Source: Candidatus Gastranaerophilales bacterium (GTDB lineage Bacteria > Cyanobacteriota > Vampirovibrionia > Gastranaerophilales > Gastranaerophilaceae). From it: DNA of 64,000 nt. The stretch covers positions 1 through 64,000 of the forward strand of contig CALVBB010000001.1 of NCBI GenBank assembly GCA_944325705.1, read 5' to 3'. A program made the position numbers and the translations under genes. Of this stretch, positions 9,224-20,055 are shown piece after piece. The notes under the pieces are model-generated. The model worked only from the letters and a program-made list of their open reading frames with translations. It was not told the origin of the DNA and made no database searches. Numbering within the stretch: the stretch's first letter is position 1; each line of letters starts with the position of its first letter.

Positions 9224-10351
9224 ATGGCAGATTACTATGAGATACTCGGCGTAGAAAAAAGCGCAACGAAAGAGGAAATTAAATCGGCTTTCAGACGGAA
9301 AGCCCGTACACTTCACCCCGATGTTAACAAAGCTCCGGATGCTGAAGAAAAATTTAAAGAACTTGGAAAAGCTTACGAAACCCTGATGGACGATAATAAA
9401 CGCTCCACTTATGACCGGTTCGGAGAGGATGGACTTAAGAATGCAGGATTTAATACAAGCGGGCCGTTCGACAGCGGATTTGGCGATATAAATGATATAT
9501 TCAACGCATTTTTTGGCGGCTTTGGCGGAGGTTTTGGATTTGGCGGCAGACCTGATCCGAATGCGCCGCAGCGCGGAGAAGATTTAAGAGCAGATGTTGA
9601 GGTTACTTTTGAAGAAGCTGTTTTCGGTGTGACAAAAGAGGTCAAGTTTGAGCATCTGGAAGCCTGTCCTGACTGCGGAGGAACTGGTGCAGAAAAAGGG
9701 TCAAAACCTGTTACATGTCCTACCTGCGGAGGTGCGGGTCAGGTTCAGACGGTTGCGAGAACTCCTCTTGGTTCGTTCACGCAGATTAGCCCGTGCCCTG
9801 ACTGCCACGGTACCGGACAAAAAATCAGCAATCCTTGCAAAAAATGCAAAGGTTACGGTAAGATTGAAGTTGAAAAGAAAATTGAAATTAAAATTCCGGC
9901 CGGCGTTGACAGCCACTCTAAGATTCGTGTTTCAGGAGAAGGCGACGCAGGTACAAACGGCGGAAGAGCAGGCGATTTGTTTGTGGTTCTGCATGTGAAG
10001 CCTTCTGAATACTTCACACGTGACGGAATTGATGTTTACACAAAACTGGAAATCTCTCCGGCGCAGGCAGCCCTCGGAGATGAAATTGTTATTAAAACTC
10101 TAGACGGAGAACAGAAAATTCAGGTTTATGCAGGTATTCAGAACGGAAACACAATAAAGATTAAAGGTGCCGGCGTGCCGGTTATCTCACGTCCTTCGCA
10201 GAGAGGCGATCATATTATTGTTGTGACCGTAAAAATTCCGACAAAGCTTACTGAAGAAGAACGCAGTCTGTATAGACGATTGTATGAGCTTAAAAATGAC
10301 AGAAAGCCGCAGGATTCGCTTATTGACAAAGTAAAAGGAGTATTCAAATAA
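9224..10351 (+). CDS. dnaJ: Chaperone protein DnaJ
   Basis: This is a full-length 375-residue type I J-protein, the co-chaperone that stimulates DnaK ATPase. The J domain (1-70) has the HPD triad in LHPDVN. A Gly/Phe-rich linker ([11 protein letters not shown]) follows. Four zinc-binding repeats come next: [24 protein letters not shown] and CKKCKGYG (about 147-215). The C-terminal substrate domains are complete. The stop overlaps the next ATG by one base (TAATG), so the beta-propeller gene is translationally coupled. Confidence 0.97.
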   Translation: MADYYEILGVEKSATKEEIKSAFRRKARTLHPDVNKAPDAEEKFKELGKAYETLMDDNKRSTYDRFGEDGLKNAGFNTSGPFDSGFGDINDIFNAFFGGFGGGFGFGGRPDPNAPQRGEDLRADVEVTFEEAVFGVTKEVKFEHLEACPDCGGTGAEKGSKPVTCPTCGGAGQVQTVARTPLGSFTQISPCPDCHGTGQKISNPCKKCKGYGKIEVEKKIEIKIPAGVDSHSKIRVSGEGDAGTNGGRAGDLFVVLHVKPSEYFTRDGIDVYTKLEISPAQAALGDEIVIKTLDGEQKIQVYAGIQNGNTIKIKGAGVPVISRPSQRGDHIIVVTVKIPTKLTEEERSLYRRLYELKNDRKPQDSLIDKVKGVFK

Positions 10352-11787
10352 TGCGCAGATTGTTAACTGCATTTGCGGCGGTGCTGGCGCTTTCGGCGGC
10401 CGTTAATGCAACACAACTTCCTGACAATGTGAAGAACGCAGTTACAAAAGATTTTCCTAATACCAATTTCAGGTTTGACGGGGTGGTAATTCTTCCGGAT
10501 AATACTGTTTACCTGCCTTTAATCCCGGCAAAACTTAATCCTGATAAAGAACTAACAGTGAAGAGCACCTATCCTTCCGGAAAAACTCTCTCAGATAAGC
10601 CGGATGTTGTTGTGTTTGATAACGATTATGTTCTTTTGAAAGTCCTGGTGGACAGCAAGGGGCAAAAAAGTATTGTTCGCATGGATAATCCTCCGCAGGA
10701 AGTCAGAACGGGCCTTCTGCCTCAGGATATGCTCGTTCCGCGGAATCTTACTATTCCGGATAATTTAAAAAATATTATAGGAAACCTTGAAATTACAACT
10801 ACAAAAGATACAGGGCTTATTGTGCCGGCTGTTAAAACAGCAGCTTCTGCGGGTCAGATAAGTTCTCTTGCAGAGTTTCCGCAGTTTAAGAATAAGATTT
10901 TGTATGTTGCCTCTAATCTTTCAAAAAATATTCAGGTAATGAATCCTGAGCGAAAAAGTCCGGCTTACGCACTTGAACAGCAGAATATTCCTATTGCGAT
11001 AAAGGGATACAGGGATAGTTTTCTTCTGGTAACCTGTTTCGGTAAAAAATCGCTGGATGTAATTTCTCTTGCGGATGACAAAGTTATTAAGCAGATTGAG
11101 TTTAAAACCTGTCCGGATGAAATTGTTATGGATTTGAAAAATAATATTGCCTATGTCGCAAGCGGTGAGGACTGCAGCATATATTTAATTAACCTTGACA
11201 GTATGACTGTGAAAAAACAGATTAAAGTTAACGGTATGTGCGAAAAGCTTACGCTAAGCGCAGACGGAACAAAGATGTTTTATAATGACAAACAAACACA
11301 CACCATCTGGGCAATTGAACTTGATAACAACTATCTTTTAAAAGAGGTCGGCAAGTTCCCGAATGTTTCAAAGATTGCATATCTGAATAACAAAATTTAT
11401 ATCACAAGCCGTACACAAAATCGTCTTGCGATTATCGATTATCAGACAATGGGCTTGATGTCCGAAAACTCTATTGCGGAAAAACCTGTTGATATGCTGG
11501 CTTACAAAGATTTTTTATATGTTCTCGGGGCTGTCGGCAATAAAATTGAGGTTATTGACACAACAACGGACAAGCTTGTAGAAACTATAGAGCTTTCAAC
11601 AAACGACGGCTTTCCGTCAAAGCTTAATTATATAGAAGGAACTAATCTTGCGCTTGTAACTGACGCAAAGGCCGGTGTTTATACAATTATCGACCTTGAT
11701 GCAAAGAAAATTCTAAAGACAAATCCGATAGATTTGCCGGTGAGTTCAATTGTTGTAGCAAACAGAGTGAGAAAAATAGGCAAATGA
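10351..11787 (+). CDS. Secreted beta-propeller (YVTN/lactonase-like) protein
   Basis: This 478-residue protein has a signal peptide ([20 protein letters not shown]). The second half, from about residue 180, consists of repeating four-strand blades of the YVTN type, with segments such as KILYVASNLSKNIQVMN and NNIAYVASGEDCSIYLIN. Such propellers usually bind partners rather than catalyse. The N-terminal 150 residues are not recognised. It is coupled to dnaJ upstream by a 1-bp overlap and to the methyltransferase downstream by ATGA. A periplasmic or surface location is inferred. Confidence 0.85.
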   Translation: MRRLLTAFAAVLALSAAVNATQLPDNVKNAVTKDFPNTNFRFDGVVILPDNTVYLPLIPAKLNPDKELTVKSTYPSGKTLSDKPDVVVFDNDYVLLKVLVDSKGQKSIVRMDNPPQEVRTGLLPQDMLVPRNLTIPDNLKNIIGNLEITTTKDTGLIVPAVKTAASAGQISSLAEFPQFKNKILYVASNLSKNIQVMNPERKSPAYALEQQNIPIAIKGYRDSFLLVTCFGKKSLDVISLADDKVIKQIEFKTCPDEIVMDLKNNIAYVASGEDCSIYLINLDSMTVKKQIKVNGMCEKLTLSADGTKMFYNDKQTHTIWAIELDNNYLLKEVGKFPNVSKIAYLNNKIYITSRTQNRLAIIDYQTMGLMSENSIAEKPVDMLAYKDFLYVLGAVGNKIEVIDTTTDKLVETIELSTNDGFPSKLNYIEGTNLALVTDAKAGVYTIIDLDAKKILKTNPIDLPVSSIVVANRVRKIGK

Positions 11788-12353
11788 TTACGGATTTTTC
11801 AGAAACAGCACAGGAAGTTCTTATTGAATTAGAAAAAACTCAACGTGATTTCTGGAATATTTCGCGTCCGACTGCGTTGTTTTTGTATAATTTGATAAAA
11901 AATGAAGGCTTTACACACGGGCTGGAGGTCGGAACTTCAAACGGCTATTCAGGAATCTGGCTTTCGACGGCTTTGAAGTCAAACGGCGGAACGCTTGACA
12001 CTATAGAATTTTACGAAAAAAGATACTCTATTGCGTGTGAAAATTTTGAAAAATGCGGAACTTCAGATGTTGTAACAATTCGTCCTGGTGAAGCCTGTGA
12101 TGTTTTGCGGGCGCTTCCGGAGGACTTTATGATTGATTTTGCCTTTGTGGATGCAAACAAAAGAGAGTCTGTAGAATATTTTAAACTTATCCATCCGCAC
12201 TTGAAAGCGGGCGGAATTTTTACCTGCGACAATGTGTTGTCACATAAGGAAAAAGTTCAGACATACATTGATGCGATAAATTCCCATCCGGATTACAGGC
12301 ATGTTGTGCTTGACCTGCCGGCAGGACTTTCGTTTGCAAGAAAAATAAAGTAA
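11784..12353 (+). CDS. O-methyltransferase (SAM-dependent, family 3 type)
   Basis: The 189-residue protein has a class I SAM-binding fold. Motif I is GLEVGTSNGYSG (about residue 48). The acidic metal/SAM residues lie in DFAFVDANKRESVEYF, and the post-motif is GGIFTCDNVL. Length and motifs match catechol/caffeoyl-CoA-type O-methyltransferases (COG4122). The substrate cannot be told. It overlaps the propeller gene by 4 bp (ATGA). Confidence 0.88.
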   Translation: MITDFSETAQEVLIELEKTQRDFWNISRPTALFLYNLIKNEGFTHGLEVGTSNGYSGIWLSTALKSNGGTLDTIEFYEKRYSIACENFEKCGTSDVVTIRPGEACDVLRALPEDFMIDFAFVDANKRESVEYFKLIHPHLKAGGIFTCDNVLSHKEKVQTYIDAINSHPDYRHVVLDLPAGLSFARKIK

Positions 12354-12368
12354 GAAGGAAATGTGAAG

Positions 12369-12653
12369 ATGTTGAAATTCAGTAATAATAAGGTTTTCGG
12401 GGGAAGGGGGCAGTAGTTTAAGCTTTGTTAAAAGGCTTATTAACAACAGTATTGTACGATTTATTAGCATATTTATTGTTTCTTCAAAATTAAGAAAAAG
12501 GTTTAGATGTAAATTTTTATATTGTGCTGAAATGTGTTCTAAAGGAAATAAAGTTTTTGTGGTAGATGAATACGAGCAAAATAAAACGAAAATATTGGCT
12601 GCCTCCGCTGTAATGACTTTGTGTTTGACGGCAAGACAAAGTGCAATTAGTTA
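12369..12653 (+). CDS. Non-pilin ORF behind a decayed G-tract leader; out of frame
   Basis: AAGAAGGAA precedes ATG 12369, which reads MLKFSNNKVFGGRGQ then stops. The tract is GGGGGAAGGGGG (12399-12410) followed by CAGTAGTTTAAGC, the same junction as at the pseudopilin leaders. The frame one base forward is open for about 80 codons to TAA at 12651-12653. It encodes a basic, hydrophobic start (SSLSFVKRLINNS), then a Cys-containing stretch, and ends TARQSAIS. It contains no pilin helix. Losing one tract base would join the two frames. The end converges on hydF with a short overlap. It may be a gene, a truncated relic, or only a leader module. Confidence 0.45.
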
Positions 12654-13864
12654 AAAATTTTAATTGCACGCGGAAGTATGCCGAGGCAGTATGAGATAGT
12701 TATACCGTAGTTTGTAATTGGTACTCCTGCCGAATTTGCTTTTAAAATTCTGGAGAGCACCTCCCGTCGGTTTGTCATACACGCACCGCAGTGGATTATG
12801 AGTTTATAGCCGCTTATGTCAGGAAAATCATGCCCTGCGTAATTTTCTATAACAAGGTTTTTGCCTGTTTTTTCCCTTAAAAGGTTAGGAATTTTAACAC
12901 GGCCTATATCATCTTCTATTGCATGGTGGGTGCAGCTTTCAAGGATTAAGACTCTATCCCCGTCTTTTAAGTTTTCGATTGCGGAGGCGCCTTCTTCAAA
13001 TGCCTTTAAATCCCCTTTCAGTCTTGCAAAAAGTATTGAAAATGAGGTTAGCGGAATACTTTCCGGAACAATTTCAGATACTGTTTTAAAGGCTTGCGAA
13101 TCTGTTATAACAAGTGCAGGCGGTTCTTTAAGATTATCAAGCGCCTGCTTTAGTTCGCTTTCTTTGACCACATAGCTAAGGCAATCGCTGTCGAGTAAAT
13201 CTCTCAATGTTTGAACCTGCGGGAGTATAATCCTTCCCTTTGGCGCTTCTTTGTCAATCGGGATTACAAGTATAACTGTGCTTCCCGGAGGAATTAAATC
13301 ACCTGCGATTTTTGGAGAATTTACAAAATCTTCAGGAAGCATTCTGACAAGTTTTTCTTTGAACTTGAATACAATATCTTTATCCATTCTGGCAGATGTC
13401 TTTAAGATTTTGTTCTCAGGTTTTGAACTGTCATTTTGAACTTGTTTCAGAATCTCATCATATTTTTCTGCAGGAATTTCTCTGACATCCTGTTTATTAA
13501 TCACAATCATATATGGAATTTTTAGTTCATCAAATTTTTTGATTAAATCTTTTTCGTAATCATCAATTCCGTTATAGTCGCATACAATCACCGCAATATC
13601 TGTCCGGTTAATGATTTTCATTGTCTTTTGGACACGTTCCTGCCCGAGAGCGGTTGAGTCGTTTATACCAGCTGTGTCAAGAAAGTTAACCGGGCCTACA
13701 GGCAGAAGTTCCATGGATTTTTCCACTACATCGGTGGTTGTTCCAGCAATATCAGATACTATTGAAACCTCCTGACCTGTTATTCTGTTTAAAAACGCTG
13801 ATTTGCCGGCGTTTGTTTTTCCGAAAATTCCTATATGCAGACGCATTGATTTTAATGTTTTCAT
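12647..13864 (-). CDS. hydF: [FeFe]-hydrogenase maturation GTPase HydF
   Basis: HydF is the scaffold on which the 2Fe part of the H-cluster is assembled before transfer to the hydrogenase. The protein has 405 residues. The GTPase domain carries G1 GKTNAGKS (about 15-22), DIAGTTTD, DTAGIND and NKQD. Further on are the cluster ligands CTHH (about 310) and HCGAC (about 357), as expected for HydF. The partner hydE is at 34917, about 21 kb away. hydG and a hydrogenase are not in the window. Confidence 0.95.
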   Translation of the reverse strand: MKTLKSMRLHIGIFGKTNAGKSAFLNRITGQEVSIVSDIAGTTTDVVEKSMELLPVGPVNFLDTAGINDSTALGQERVQKTMKIINRTDIAVIVCDYNGIDDYEKDLIKKFDELKIPYMIVINKQDVREIPAEKYDEILKQVQNDSSKPENKILKTSARMDKDIVFKFKEKLVRMLPEDFVNSPKIAGDLIPPGSTVILVIPIDKEAPKGRIILPQVQTLRDLLDSDCLSYVVKESELKQALDNLKEPPALVITDSQAFKTVSEIVPESIPLTSFSILFARLKGDLKAFEEGASAIENLKDGDRVLILESCTHHAIEDDIGRVKIPNLLREKTGKNLVIENYAGHDFPDISGYKLIIHCGACMTNRREVLSRILKANSAGVPITNYGITISYCLGILPRAIKIFN

Positions 13865-13952
13865 TTTTTTGCCCTATCTTTTATTACCGGATTATTTTCA
13901 AAGTTTTGCCGGCTTCCTTTTTATATTTAACTAATATTGTTTTATTAAAAAA

Positions 13953-13975
13953 GGCATCCGTTTTTGCGGATGCCC
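13953..13975 (-). terminator. Intrinsic terminator of rpsO
   Basis: On the minus strand, GGGCATCCG-CAAAAA-CGGATGCC is followed by TTTTTTAAT. It lies just after the rpsO stop codon. Confidence 0.85.
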
Positions 13976-13994
13976 GATTTTTTCTTCTTGTAAA

Positions 13995-14264
13995 TTAACC
14001 TCTGATACCCAGTTTTTTGATTAATGCTCTGTATCCTTCAAGATCTCTTTCTTTCAGGTATGACAAAAGTCTTTTTCTTCTGCCGACCATCATCAAAAGT
14101 CCTCTTTTTGTAGCAAAGTCTTTCTGGTTGGTTTTCAAATGCTCTGTTAATTCGGAAATTTTCTGGCTTAACATTGCAATCTGAACTTCTACTGAACCGG
14201 TATCTTTTTCGTTTGCACCATATTCTTTAATGATGTCCTGTTTGTTTTTTAAGTTAATTGACAT
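13995..14264 (-). CDS. rpsO: 30S ribosomal protein S15
   Basis: At 89 residues this has the family's normal length. S15 binds the central domain of 16S rRNA early in 30S assembly. The conserved segments [13 protein letters not shown] and [16 protein letters not shown] are present. A ribosome site (AGGAAAA) precedes ATG 14264. It is monocistronic with its own terminator; pnp, a common neighbour elsewhere, is not here. Confidence 0.98.
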   Translation of the reverse strand: MSINLKNKQDIIKEYGANEKDTGSVEVQIAMLSQKISELTEHLKTNQKDFATKRGLLMMVGRRKRLLSYLKERDLEGYRALIKKLGIRG

Positions 14265-14375
14265 ATTTTTTCCTTTACATTGTTGAGTGACTATTTGGCG
14301 TAAGCACTCTACAAAGCAAATAATAATATATCAAGAAAAAAAATCAACCGTTCTGTTAAAAACACTTTACATGAC

Positions 14376-14882
14376 TTATGCGATGAAAGAATGAGCAATC
14401 ATGCTGGCTTTATCTAAAAGCTGGTCTGTTGTCATTTCTGCGTTGGAATAGTTTCTATCAGCTTTTGTAATCAACCCCTGTTCATAGTTGCTGTCTGAGT
14501 TTTCATATTTTTTTGTAACAGTTTCGCATATTTTTTTGTAGAACTGGAGATTATTTTTCGAAGCTTGATATTCTGCCCAGGCTGCCTCAAATTTTTCCTG
14601 CTGTTTTTCGTGTCTTTGAATTAAGTAATCAACAAATGCTCTTGAAGGATTTCCATTCAAATAAGCATCTTTAATGGCTGTTCTTGTTTCAGGATCGCTA
14701 ACCCCGTTTAGTGCATTTTCAAGCGCCTCGGCTTTTTTCTCCTGAGCCTTTTCTGTGCTTTTGGCAGCTGTAATCGGGTTTGATGCAAAAATAGAATTTA
14801 TTTTTTCTGTTTTTGCAGCTGATACTAATGTCGGACTATACCCTTGTGTTAATAAATCAATTTTTTCGATTCCTTTTACCAT
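14376..14882 (-). CDS. Unknown helical protein
   Basis: This 168-residue protein is not recognised. It is rich in Ala, Glu, Lys and Gln, largely alpha-helical by composition (AEALENALNGV; EKQQEKFEAAWAEYQASK). It has no signal peptide or membrane segment and begins MVKGIEKIDLLTQG, a short polar N-terminus like those of the pentamer-array genes. The upstream region has AT-rich promoter-like sequence but only a doubtful match to the shared element. An export substrate or cytosolic structural role are both possible. Confidence 0.7.
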   Translation of the reverse strand: MVKGIEKIDLLTQGYSPTLVSAAKTEKINSIFASNPITAAKSTEKAQEKKAEALENALNGVSDPETRTAIKDAYLNGNPSRAFVDYLIQRHEKQQEKFEAAWAEYQASKNNLQFYKKICETVTKKYENSDSNYEQGLITKADRNYSNAEMTTDQLLDKASMIAHSFIA

Positions 14883-14994
14883 ATAGCAATCCCTTGTTTT
14901 TCCTTATGTATATATAAAGTATTTACCGTGCTGAAAATTGCCTTTTTTGCTGCTCTGATATTAAGATATGTAAACTTACGTTTCCCAATAAAAA

Positions 14995-15013
14995 AGGACG
15001 GTTTAACCGTCCT
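14995..15013 (-). terminator. Intrinsic terminator
   Basis: AGGACGG-TTTAA-CCGTCCT is followed on the minus strand by TTTTTATT. It lies after the small basic-protein gene at 15083-15367. Confidence 0.7.
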
Positions 15014-15082
15014 GTATTTTAATTCCTTTTCCTATTTTCCTTATTAATTAAAAACCTTTTCCTTTTGCTTTTTCCTATTAAT

Positions 15083-15367
15083 TTAAGCAACGACTCTTGA
15101 TACAAAATGAATAACGTCTTTGATTGAATCTTTGACAAATTCTTTAGCCAGAGTGCTCACAGGTCTGTTTTCGATACATTCAAAAACATAGTAGATTGGA
15201 TCCTGTGCATTGTTAAAACGCATTCTTTTATCTCTTTTATCAAGGTAGCTGTAATTTTCTATGCTGAAACCTTTTGTATTTCTTTTATTTCTTCTTCTGC
15301 GGGTTAATGAACCAAACTGTCCGTTTCCTGAAGTTTCGTTATGTGAATCTGCTGTTGCTGCCAACAT
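15083..15367 (-). CDS. Unknown small protein with a basic patch
   Basis: This 94-residue protein is not recognised. It has a strongly basic segment LTRRRRNKRNTKG (about 21-33), a YSYLDKRDKRMRF stretch, and an amphipathic C-terminal helix ending VSRVVA. No signal peptide is visible. The start has a long purine-rich stretch upstream (AGAGAGAAGAAAGAGAG). Two downstream motifs are only suggestive of nucleic-acid contact. Confidence 0.65.
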   Translation of the reverse strand: MLAATADSHNETSGNGQFGSLTRRRRNKRNTKGFSIENYSYLDKRDKRMRFNNAQDPIYYVFECIENRPVSTLAKEFVKDSIKDVIHFVSRVVA

Positions 15368-15498
15368 CTCTTTGCTCTCTTTCTTCTCTCTTATCTCTTA
15401 CATATATATAAAGTATATAGTATGTAAAAAATTGCTTTTTGGGAAGAAAGTTTGTAAAGTTATGTAAATAATGGGTAAAATGCCGACGCGGGAAGGGG

Positions 15499-16920
15499 TT
15501 AGCTGTTAGCTTTTAATTCAATAATATCTTCTTCAGGGATGAGGTTTTTCCCGACTGCTTTTTCAAGCGCAGCACGTGCGGAGTTGTACTGGTAAAGGGT
15601 GGCATAATAATTAAGTTGTGCTTCCTGATACTGGATTTGAGCATCTTTGAGTTCGGTCGGGCTTGCTTCTCCTACCTTGTAGCGCCCGTAGGAAAGCTCG
15701 TAGTTCTCTTTTGACTGTTTTACCTGAAGCATTGAAACCGGTATCTGGTTTTTCTTTTCCTGTAATGTTAAAAATGCGTTCTGGATTTCCAGATAGATAG
15801 AATTCTGGGTGTTCTGCGCATTGGCAATTTCTTTATCGTATAGGTATCTTGCTTCTTTAATTTCATTTCTTATTAACATTCCGTTTACGGTCGGAAAGTT
15901 CAAATATCCGCCTAAGTTGTAACCGTAGTTAGAATTCCAGCTTTTGCCGCCGCGCTGATACTGACCTTCAATTGAGATTGTAGGGAAGTAGGATTTTTTG
16001 ACAAGTTTGAGGGTTTGCTTGGCGCTCTCAACCTTGATTTCCGCAAGGTGAAGCTCCGGTCTGGATTCTCTTGCTATTTCTACCGATTTTTCAAGAGTTA
16101 CATCAACAGGAACATAGGTTAACCTTTCCTGAACATTGTACCTGTCAATAAAAGGAACTCCCATAACGTTGTTTAATTTTGCAATAGCAAGCTCTACCGC
16201 ATTGTCGGCCTGAATAAGTTTAAGTTTGGCGCTGCTGAGATTTGTTTCGGCAATAGTAACGTCTACTTTCGGGTTCATTCCTATTTGATAGAATGCTTTT
16301 GCCTGATCGTAAAACATTTCAAATTTTTCTACGGTATCTTCCGCAACCCGTTTGTTTTCAAGCGCGTACAGAAGATTGTAGTAAGCGTCCTTTGTCTGGT
16401 AGATAATATCGTTAATAATACCGGTCAGGGTTGTTTTGTAGGCTTCGTAATCCAAACGGCGGATTGTTGCCTGATTCTGGGTTACACCGAAGTCATAAAG
16501 CATTTGCTGCAGGGTTATCTGACCGAGTATATAGTAGTTAAAAGTGAGGTTTCTACCCAGTGCATCGGATAACTGAAGCTGTTTTATTCTGGTGTAGCCG
16601 GTCTGCCAGCTTAATTGAGGAAAATAGTTTGACCAGACCTGCTTTATTCTTGTATCGGAAGCCAGAATATCCTGAAACGCGGCATTAATCTGCGGATTGT
16701 TCCCCAGTGCAAGTTCTATACATTTATCAAGCGTCATATCAACACTCTTTTCAACAGAACCTTCTATAACAAAATTATCATTGCCGGTTTTCTTAGGCAG
16801 AACTGCCTCTGATTCAGGGTATTCTTTTTGATTAATTTCGTTGCCGATGTTCTCTTTCGCAATTGCCGGAAAGCCAATCAGAGAATATATTAAAATTAAT
16901 GAAATTATTTTTTTCAACAT
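15499..16920 (-). CDS. TolC-family outer-membrane efflux channel
   Basis: This 473-residue protein has a signal peptide (MLKKIISLILIYSLIGFPAIA) and the two-fold repeated long helical hairpins of the TolC family, with typical LALGNNPQINAA and SRPELHLAEIKVESA segments. It is the exit duct of the tripartite pump encoded directly upstream: the pump stop codon and this start are adjacent (TAAATG). Together with the RND pump and adaptor it forms one operon transcribed leftward from 21246. Substrates unknown. Confidence 0.93.
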   Translation of the reverse strand: MLKKIISLILIYSLIGFPAIAKENIGNEINQKEYPESEAVLPKKTGNDNFVIEGSVEKSVDMTLDKCIELALGNNPQINAAFQDILASDTRIKQVWSNYFPQLSWQTGYTRIKQLQLSDALGRNLTFNYYILGQITLQQMLYDFGVTQNQATIRRLDYEAYKTTLTGIINDIIYQTKDAYYNLLYALENKRVAEDTVEKFEMFYDQAKAFYQIGMNPKVDVTIAETNLSSAKLKLIQADNAVELAIAKLNNVMGVPFIDRYNVQERLTYVPVDVTLEKSVEIARESRPELHLAEIKVESAKQTLKLVKKSYFPTISIEGQYQRGGKSWNSNYGYNLGGYLNFPTVNGMLIRNEIKEARYLYDKEIANAQNTQNSIYLEIQNAFLTLQEKKNQIPVSMLQVKQSKENYELSYGRYKVGEASPTELKDAQIQYQEAQLNYYATLYQYNSARAALEKAVGKNLIPEEDIIELKANS

Positions 16921-19900
16921 TTATTTTTTGTTCCTTTTACTTTTAATCAGCCTGCCCGTATTGATTTTAAACTGTTCAATCATAACGTAGAACGCCGGAA
17001 CAAGAAAAGTTCCGATAAACGCTACGGCAATCATTCCGCCGAATACGGTCATTCCTACAGAGTGGCGGCTTGCCGCACCTGCTCCGTGTGCGAATACAAG
17101 CGGAAGCAGACCTAAGATAAATGCGATGTTTGTCATCATTACAGCTCTAAATCTTAGTTTTGCCGCCTGTATCGCTGCATCTTTAATTGACATACCTGCT
17201 TCGTGGGCATCTTTAGCAAATTCTATAATCAAAATTGCCTGCTTTGTACTCAAACCGATTAACATTACAAGCCCGATTTGAGCGTAAATATCAAGCGAGT
17301 ACCCCGCAACATACTGGAACAGCAGGGCTCCTACAAGTGCTACCGGAGATATTAACAGTACTGCAACCGGAAGCATCCAGCTTTCATACAGACCTACAAG
17401 GAACAAGTAGATGAATACTAAGGACATTGCAAGTATAGGCCCGATTTGTCCGCTGGATTCCTGCTCTTGCAAAGCGCTTCCCGACCAGGTATATCCCATA
17501 TCCTCAGGCAGTGTTTTATCTGAGATTTCCGCCATTGTTTTCATTGCCTGACCGGAGCTTACGCCTGTTCTTGCCATACCGTTAATCAAGATTGACGGAT
17601 ACATGTTGAACCTTGTCAAACTGTAAGGCCCGACAACGTTTTTAACTTTTACCACAGCTGATAGAGGCACCATTTTACCGTAATTATTTTTGACATAAAT
17701 TTTATCAAGGTCAGAAGGTTTTTCCCTGAACGGTGCATCCGCTTGTAAATATACACGGTAAACACGTCCGAATTTGTTAAAGTCGTTTACGTAGGATTTG
17801 CCGAAATATGCCGCAAGCGCGTTGTAGATCTCAGAAATTTCAACACTCTGCGCCATTGCCTTGGAAGAATCTACATCAATAAGCAGCTGCGGAAGGTTTG
17901 CGGTGTATGAGGTATAAACCATTGAGAATGCCGGATCTTTGTTGGCTTCCCCGATAAGTTTCATTGCCTCGTCGTAAAGTTCCTGCGGTGTCCGGTTGCC
18001 CTTGTCCAGAAGCTGGTATTCAAAACCTCCGAACATACCCAGACCTGAAATTGAAGGCGGGGAGAATGACGCAATTGTTGCCGAAGGATAGGTTGAAAAT
18101 TCTTTCTGTACTCTAGCTAAGATGCTTTCCATTTGAAGGTCTTTTTTCTTACGTTTTGACCAGTTGTCAAGCTGTGATACGATAAGTGCGGTGTTTTCTC
18201 CGGAAAACCCTACAAGTGTGATTGTGTATTTTACACCCGGAATTTGTAGAAGTCTGTTTTCTATTTCGGTTGCCACAATGTCTGTTCTGGAGGCGGATGA
18301 ACCTTCCGGAAGCTGTATCTGGGTGAAGATTGCACCCTTATCCTCTGTCGGCAGAAAGCCTGTAGGAATTATCTTAAACATCCCAACAATTAATGCAATT
18401 ATAAGCAGAAATGTTACAATTGTATTTTTAGGGGAATCTATAAATACTTTTGCGCCTTCAAGATATTTATTTCTTACCTCATTGAACCAGTTGTCGAAAT
18501 CCTGTATTAATTTAAAATTGCTGTGTTCTTCTCCGGATTTTAAAATCATTGAACAAAGAGCAGGCGCAAGCGTCAGTGCAACAAGTGTAGAAAGTCCGAT
18601 AGACGACGCTATACACAGCGCAAACTGTCTGAACATCTGGCCTGTAATTCCTGACATAAATGAAACCGGAACAAATACCGCCATCAATACAAGTGAAGTT
18701 GCAAGAACAGCTCCAAACACTTCTTTCATAGTAATTTCGGTGGCTTCTTTAGGCTCCTTTCCTTCCTGAATATGACGCTGTGTATTTTCAAGTACAACAA
18801 TCGCATCGTCTACAACCAGACCTACTGCAAGAACAAGTCCGAATAGTATCAACAGGTTAATTGAAAATCCTAACAGGCTCATGAATATAAACACCCCGAT
18901 AAGTGATACCGGAATCGCACAGAACGGAATAAAAGCAGCACGCGCGCTGCCGAGAAACATATACGTTACAATACCTACTAAGATAATTGCAAGTGTTATA
19001 GCGTGGATAACCTCGTTAATTGATTCTCTTACAAACTCGGTTTCATCACGCTGGATTTTGTATTCAATACCCTGCGGAAAACCTTTGCTTAATTCTTTCA
19101 TTTTTGCCTGAATTTTGTTTGAAAGGTCGATAGCGTTTGCTTCAGGAAGCTGGCTTATAGAAATGATTGCAGACTGTCTGCCTCCGATACGGGAGAAGTA
19201 TGAATAACTTTCCGCCCCGAGTTCAACTCTGCCGATGTCTTTAATTCTTACCTGAGAACCGTCAGGCTTTGAGCGGACAATTATGTTTTCAAATTCTTCC
19301 GGGGTTTGCAGACGGCCTTTTGTTCTCATTGTGAGTTTTATCATCTGCTTGTTAACCATTGGTTCTACACCTAAATCGCCTGCCGGAGCCTGAATATTCT
19401 GGGCCTGTATGGCGGCGCTAACTTCGCTTACCGAAACCCCGAGGTTTGCCATTTTAGCGGCATCAAGCCATATTCTCATAGAGTAATCGGAAGAACCAAA
19501 TACGGCTACTTTACCTACCCCTTTAATACGCGCAAGTTCATCCTTAATATAAATTGAAGCATAGTTTGCAACATATAATGAATCATAAGTTCCGCTCGGC
19601 GAGTTTATAGAAATCATCATAAGCCCCGGCCCGCCTGTAGTTTTTCTGACAGAAAGACCGTATCTTCTAACTTCCTCCGGCAGACGCGGAGTTACAAGCT
19701 GAAGGTTATTCTGGACGTTAACCACAGCCATATCAGGATCAGAACCTATTTCAAAATATAATGTTAATTCATAAGAGCCGTTACGTGAGGTTGAGGACAT
19801 ATAAATCATATCTTCAACACCGTTCAATTGGGCTTCTACCGGCGCAGCTATTGTTGATTCAATTACATCAGAGCTTGCACCGGCATAAGTGGCGCTAACC

Positions 19901-20043
19901 ACAACCTGAGGAGGGGTAATTGAAGGATATTCTTCAAGCGGCAGTGTTTTCAGCATCAACATACCTGCAAGCATAATTGCAAGTGAAATTACTATTGCAA
20001 GTTTCGGTCTTTGTATAAATATATTGCCTGATTTTTCTGCCAT
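16921..20043 (-). CDS. RND efflux transporter, HAE1 (AcrB-like) family
   Basis: The 1040-residue inner-membrane pump has the usual size and twelve hydrophobic segments in two halves separated by large periplasmic loops. The N-terminus [20 protein letters not shown] and the proton-relay Asp pair in [13 protein letters not shown] (about 404) are typical of HAE1 drug/metabolite exporters. It sits between its adaptor (12-nt gap) and its TolC channel (no gap). Likely exports amphiphilic compounds such as bile acids or drugs; that is inference. Confidence 0.96.
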   Translation of the reverse strand: MAEKSGNIFIQRPKLAIVISLAIMLAGMLMLKTLPLEEYPSITPPQVVVSATYAGASSDVIESTIAAPVEAQLNGVEDMIYMSSTSRNGSYELTLYFEIGSDPDMAVVNVQNNLQLVTPRLPEEVRRYGLSVRKTTGGPGLMMISINSPSGTYDSLYVANYASIYIKDELARIKGVGKVAVFGSSDYSMRIWLDAAKMANLGVSVSEVSAAIQAQNIQAPAGDLGVEPMVNKQMIKLTMRTKGRLQTPEEFENIIVRSKPDGSQVRIKDIGRVELGAESYSYFSRIGGRQSAIISISQLPEANAIDLSNKIQAKMKELSKGFPQGIEYKIQRDETEFVRESINEVIHAITLAIILVGIVTYMFLGSARAAFIPFCAIPVSLIGVFIFMSLLGFSINLLILFGLVLAVGLVVDDAIVVLENTQRHIQEGKEPKEATEITMKEVFGAVLATSLVLMAVFVPVSFMSGITGQMFRQFALCIASSIGLSTLVALTLAPALCSMILKSGEEHSNFKLIQDFDNWFNEVRNKYLEGAKVFIDSPKNTIVTFLLIIALIVGMFKIIPTGFLPTEDKGAIFTQIQLPEGSSASRTDIVATEIENRLLQIPGVKYTITLVGFSGENTALIVSQLDNWSKRKKKDLQMESILARVQKEFSTYPSATIASFSPPSISGLGMFGGFEYQLLDKGNRTPQELYDEAMKLIGEANKDPAFSMVYTSYTANLPQLLIDVDSSKAMAQSVEISEIYNALAAYFGKSYVNDFNKFGRVYRVYLQADAPFREKPSDLDKIYVKNNYGKMVPLSAVVKVKNVVGPYSLTRFNMYPSILINGMARTGVSSGQAMKTMAEISDKTLPEDMGYTWSGSALQEQESSGQIGPILAMSLVFIYLFLVGLYESWMLPVAVLLISPVALVGALLFQYVAGYSLDIYAQIGLVMLIGLSTKQAILIIEFAKDAHEAGMSIKDAAIQAAKLRFRAVMMTNIAFILGLLPLVFAHGAGAASRHSVGMTVFGGMIAVAFIGTFLVPAFYVMIEQFKINTGRLIKSKRNKK

Positions 20044-20055
20044 TTATTTCTTTCC

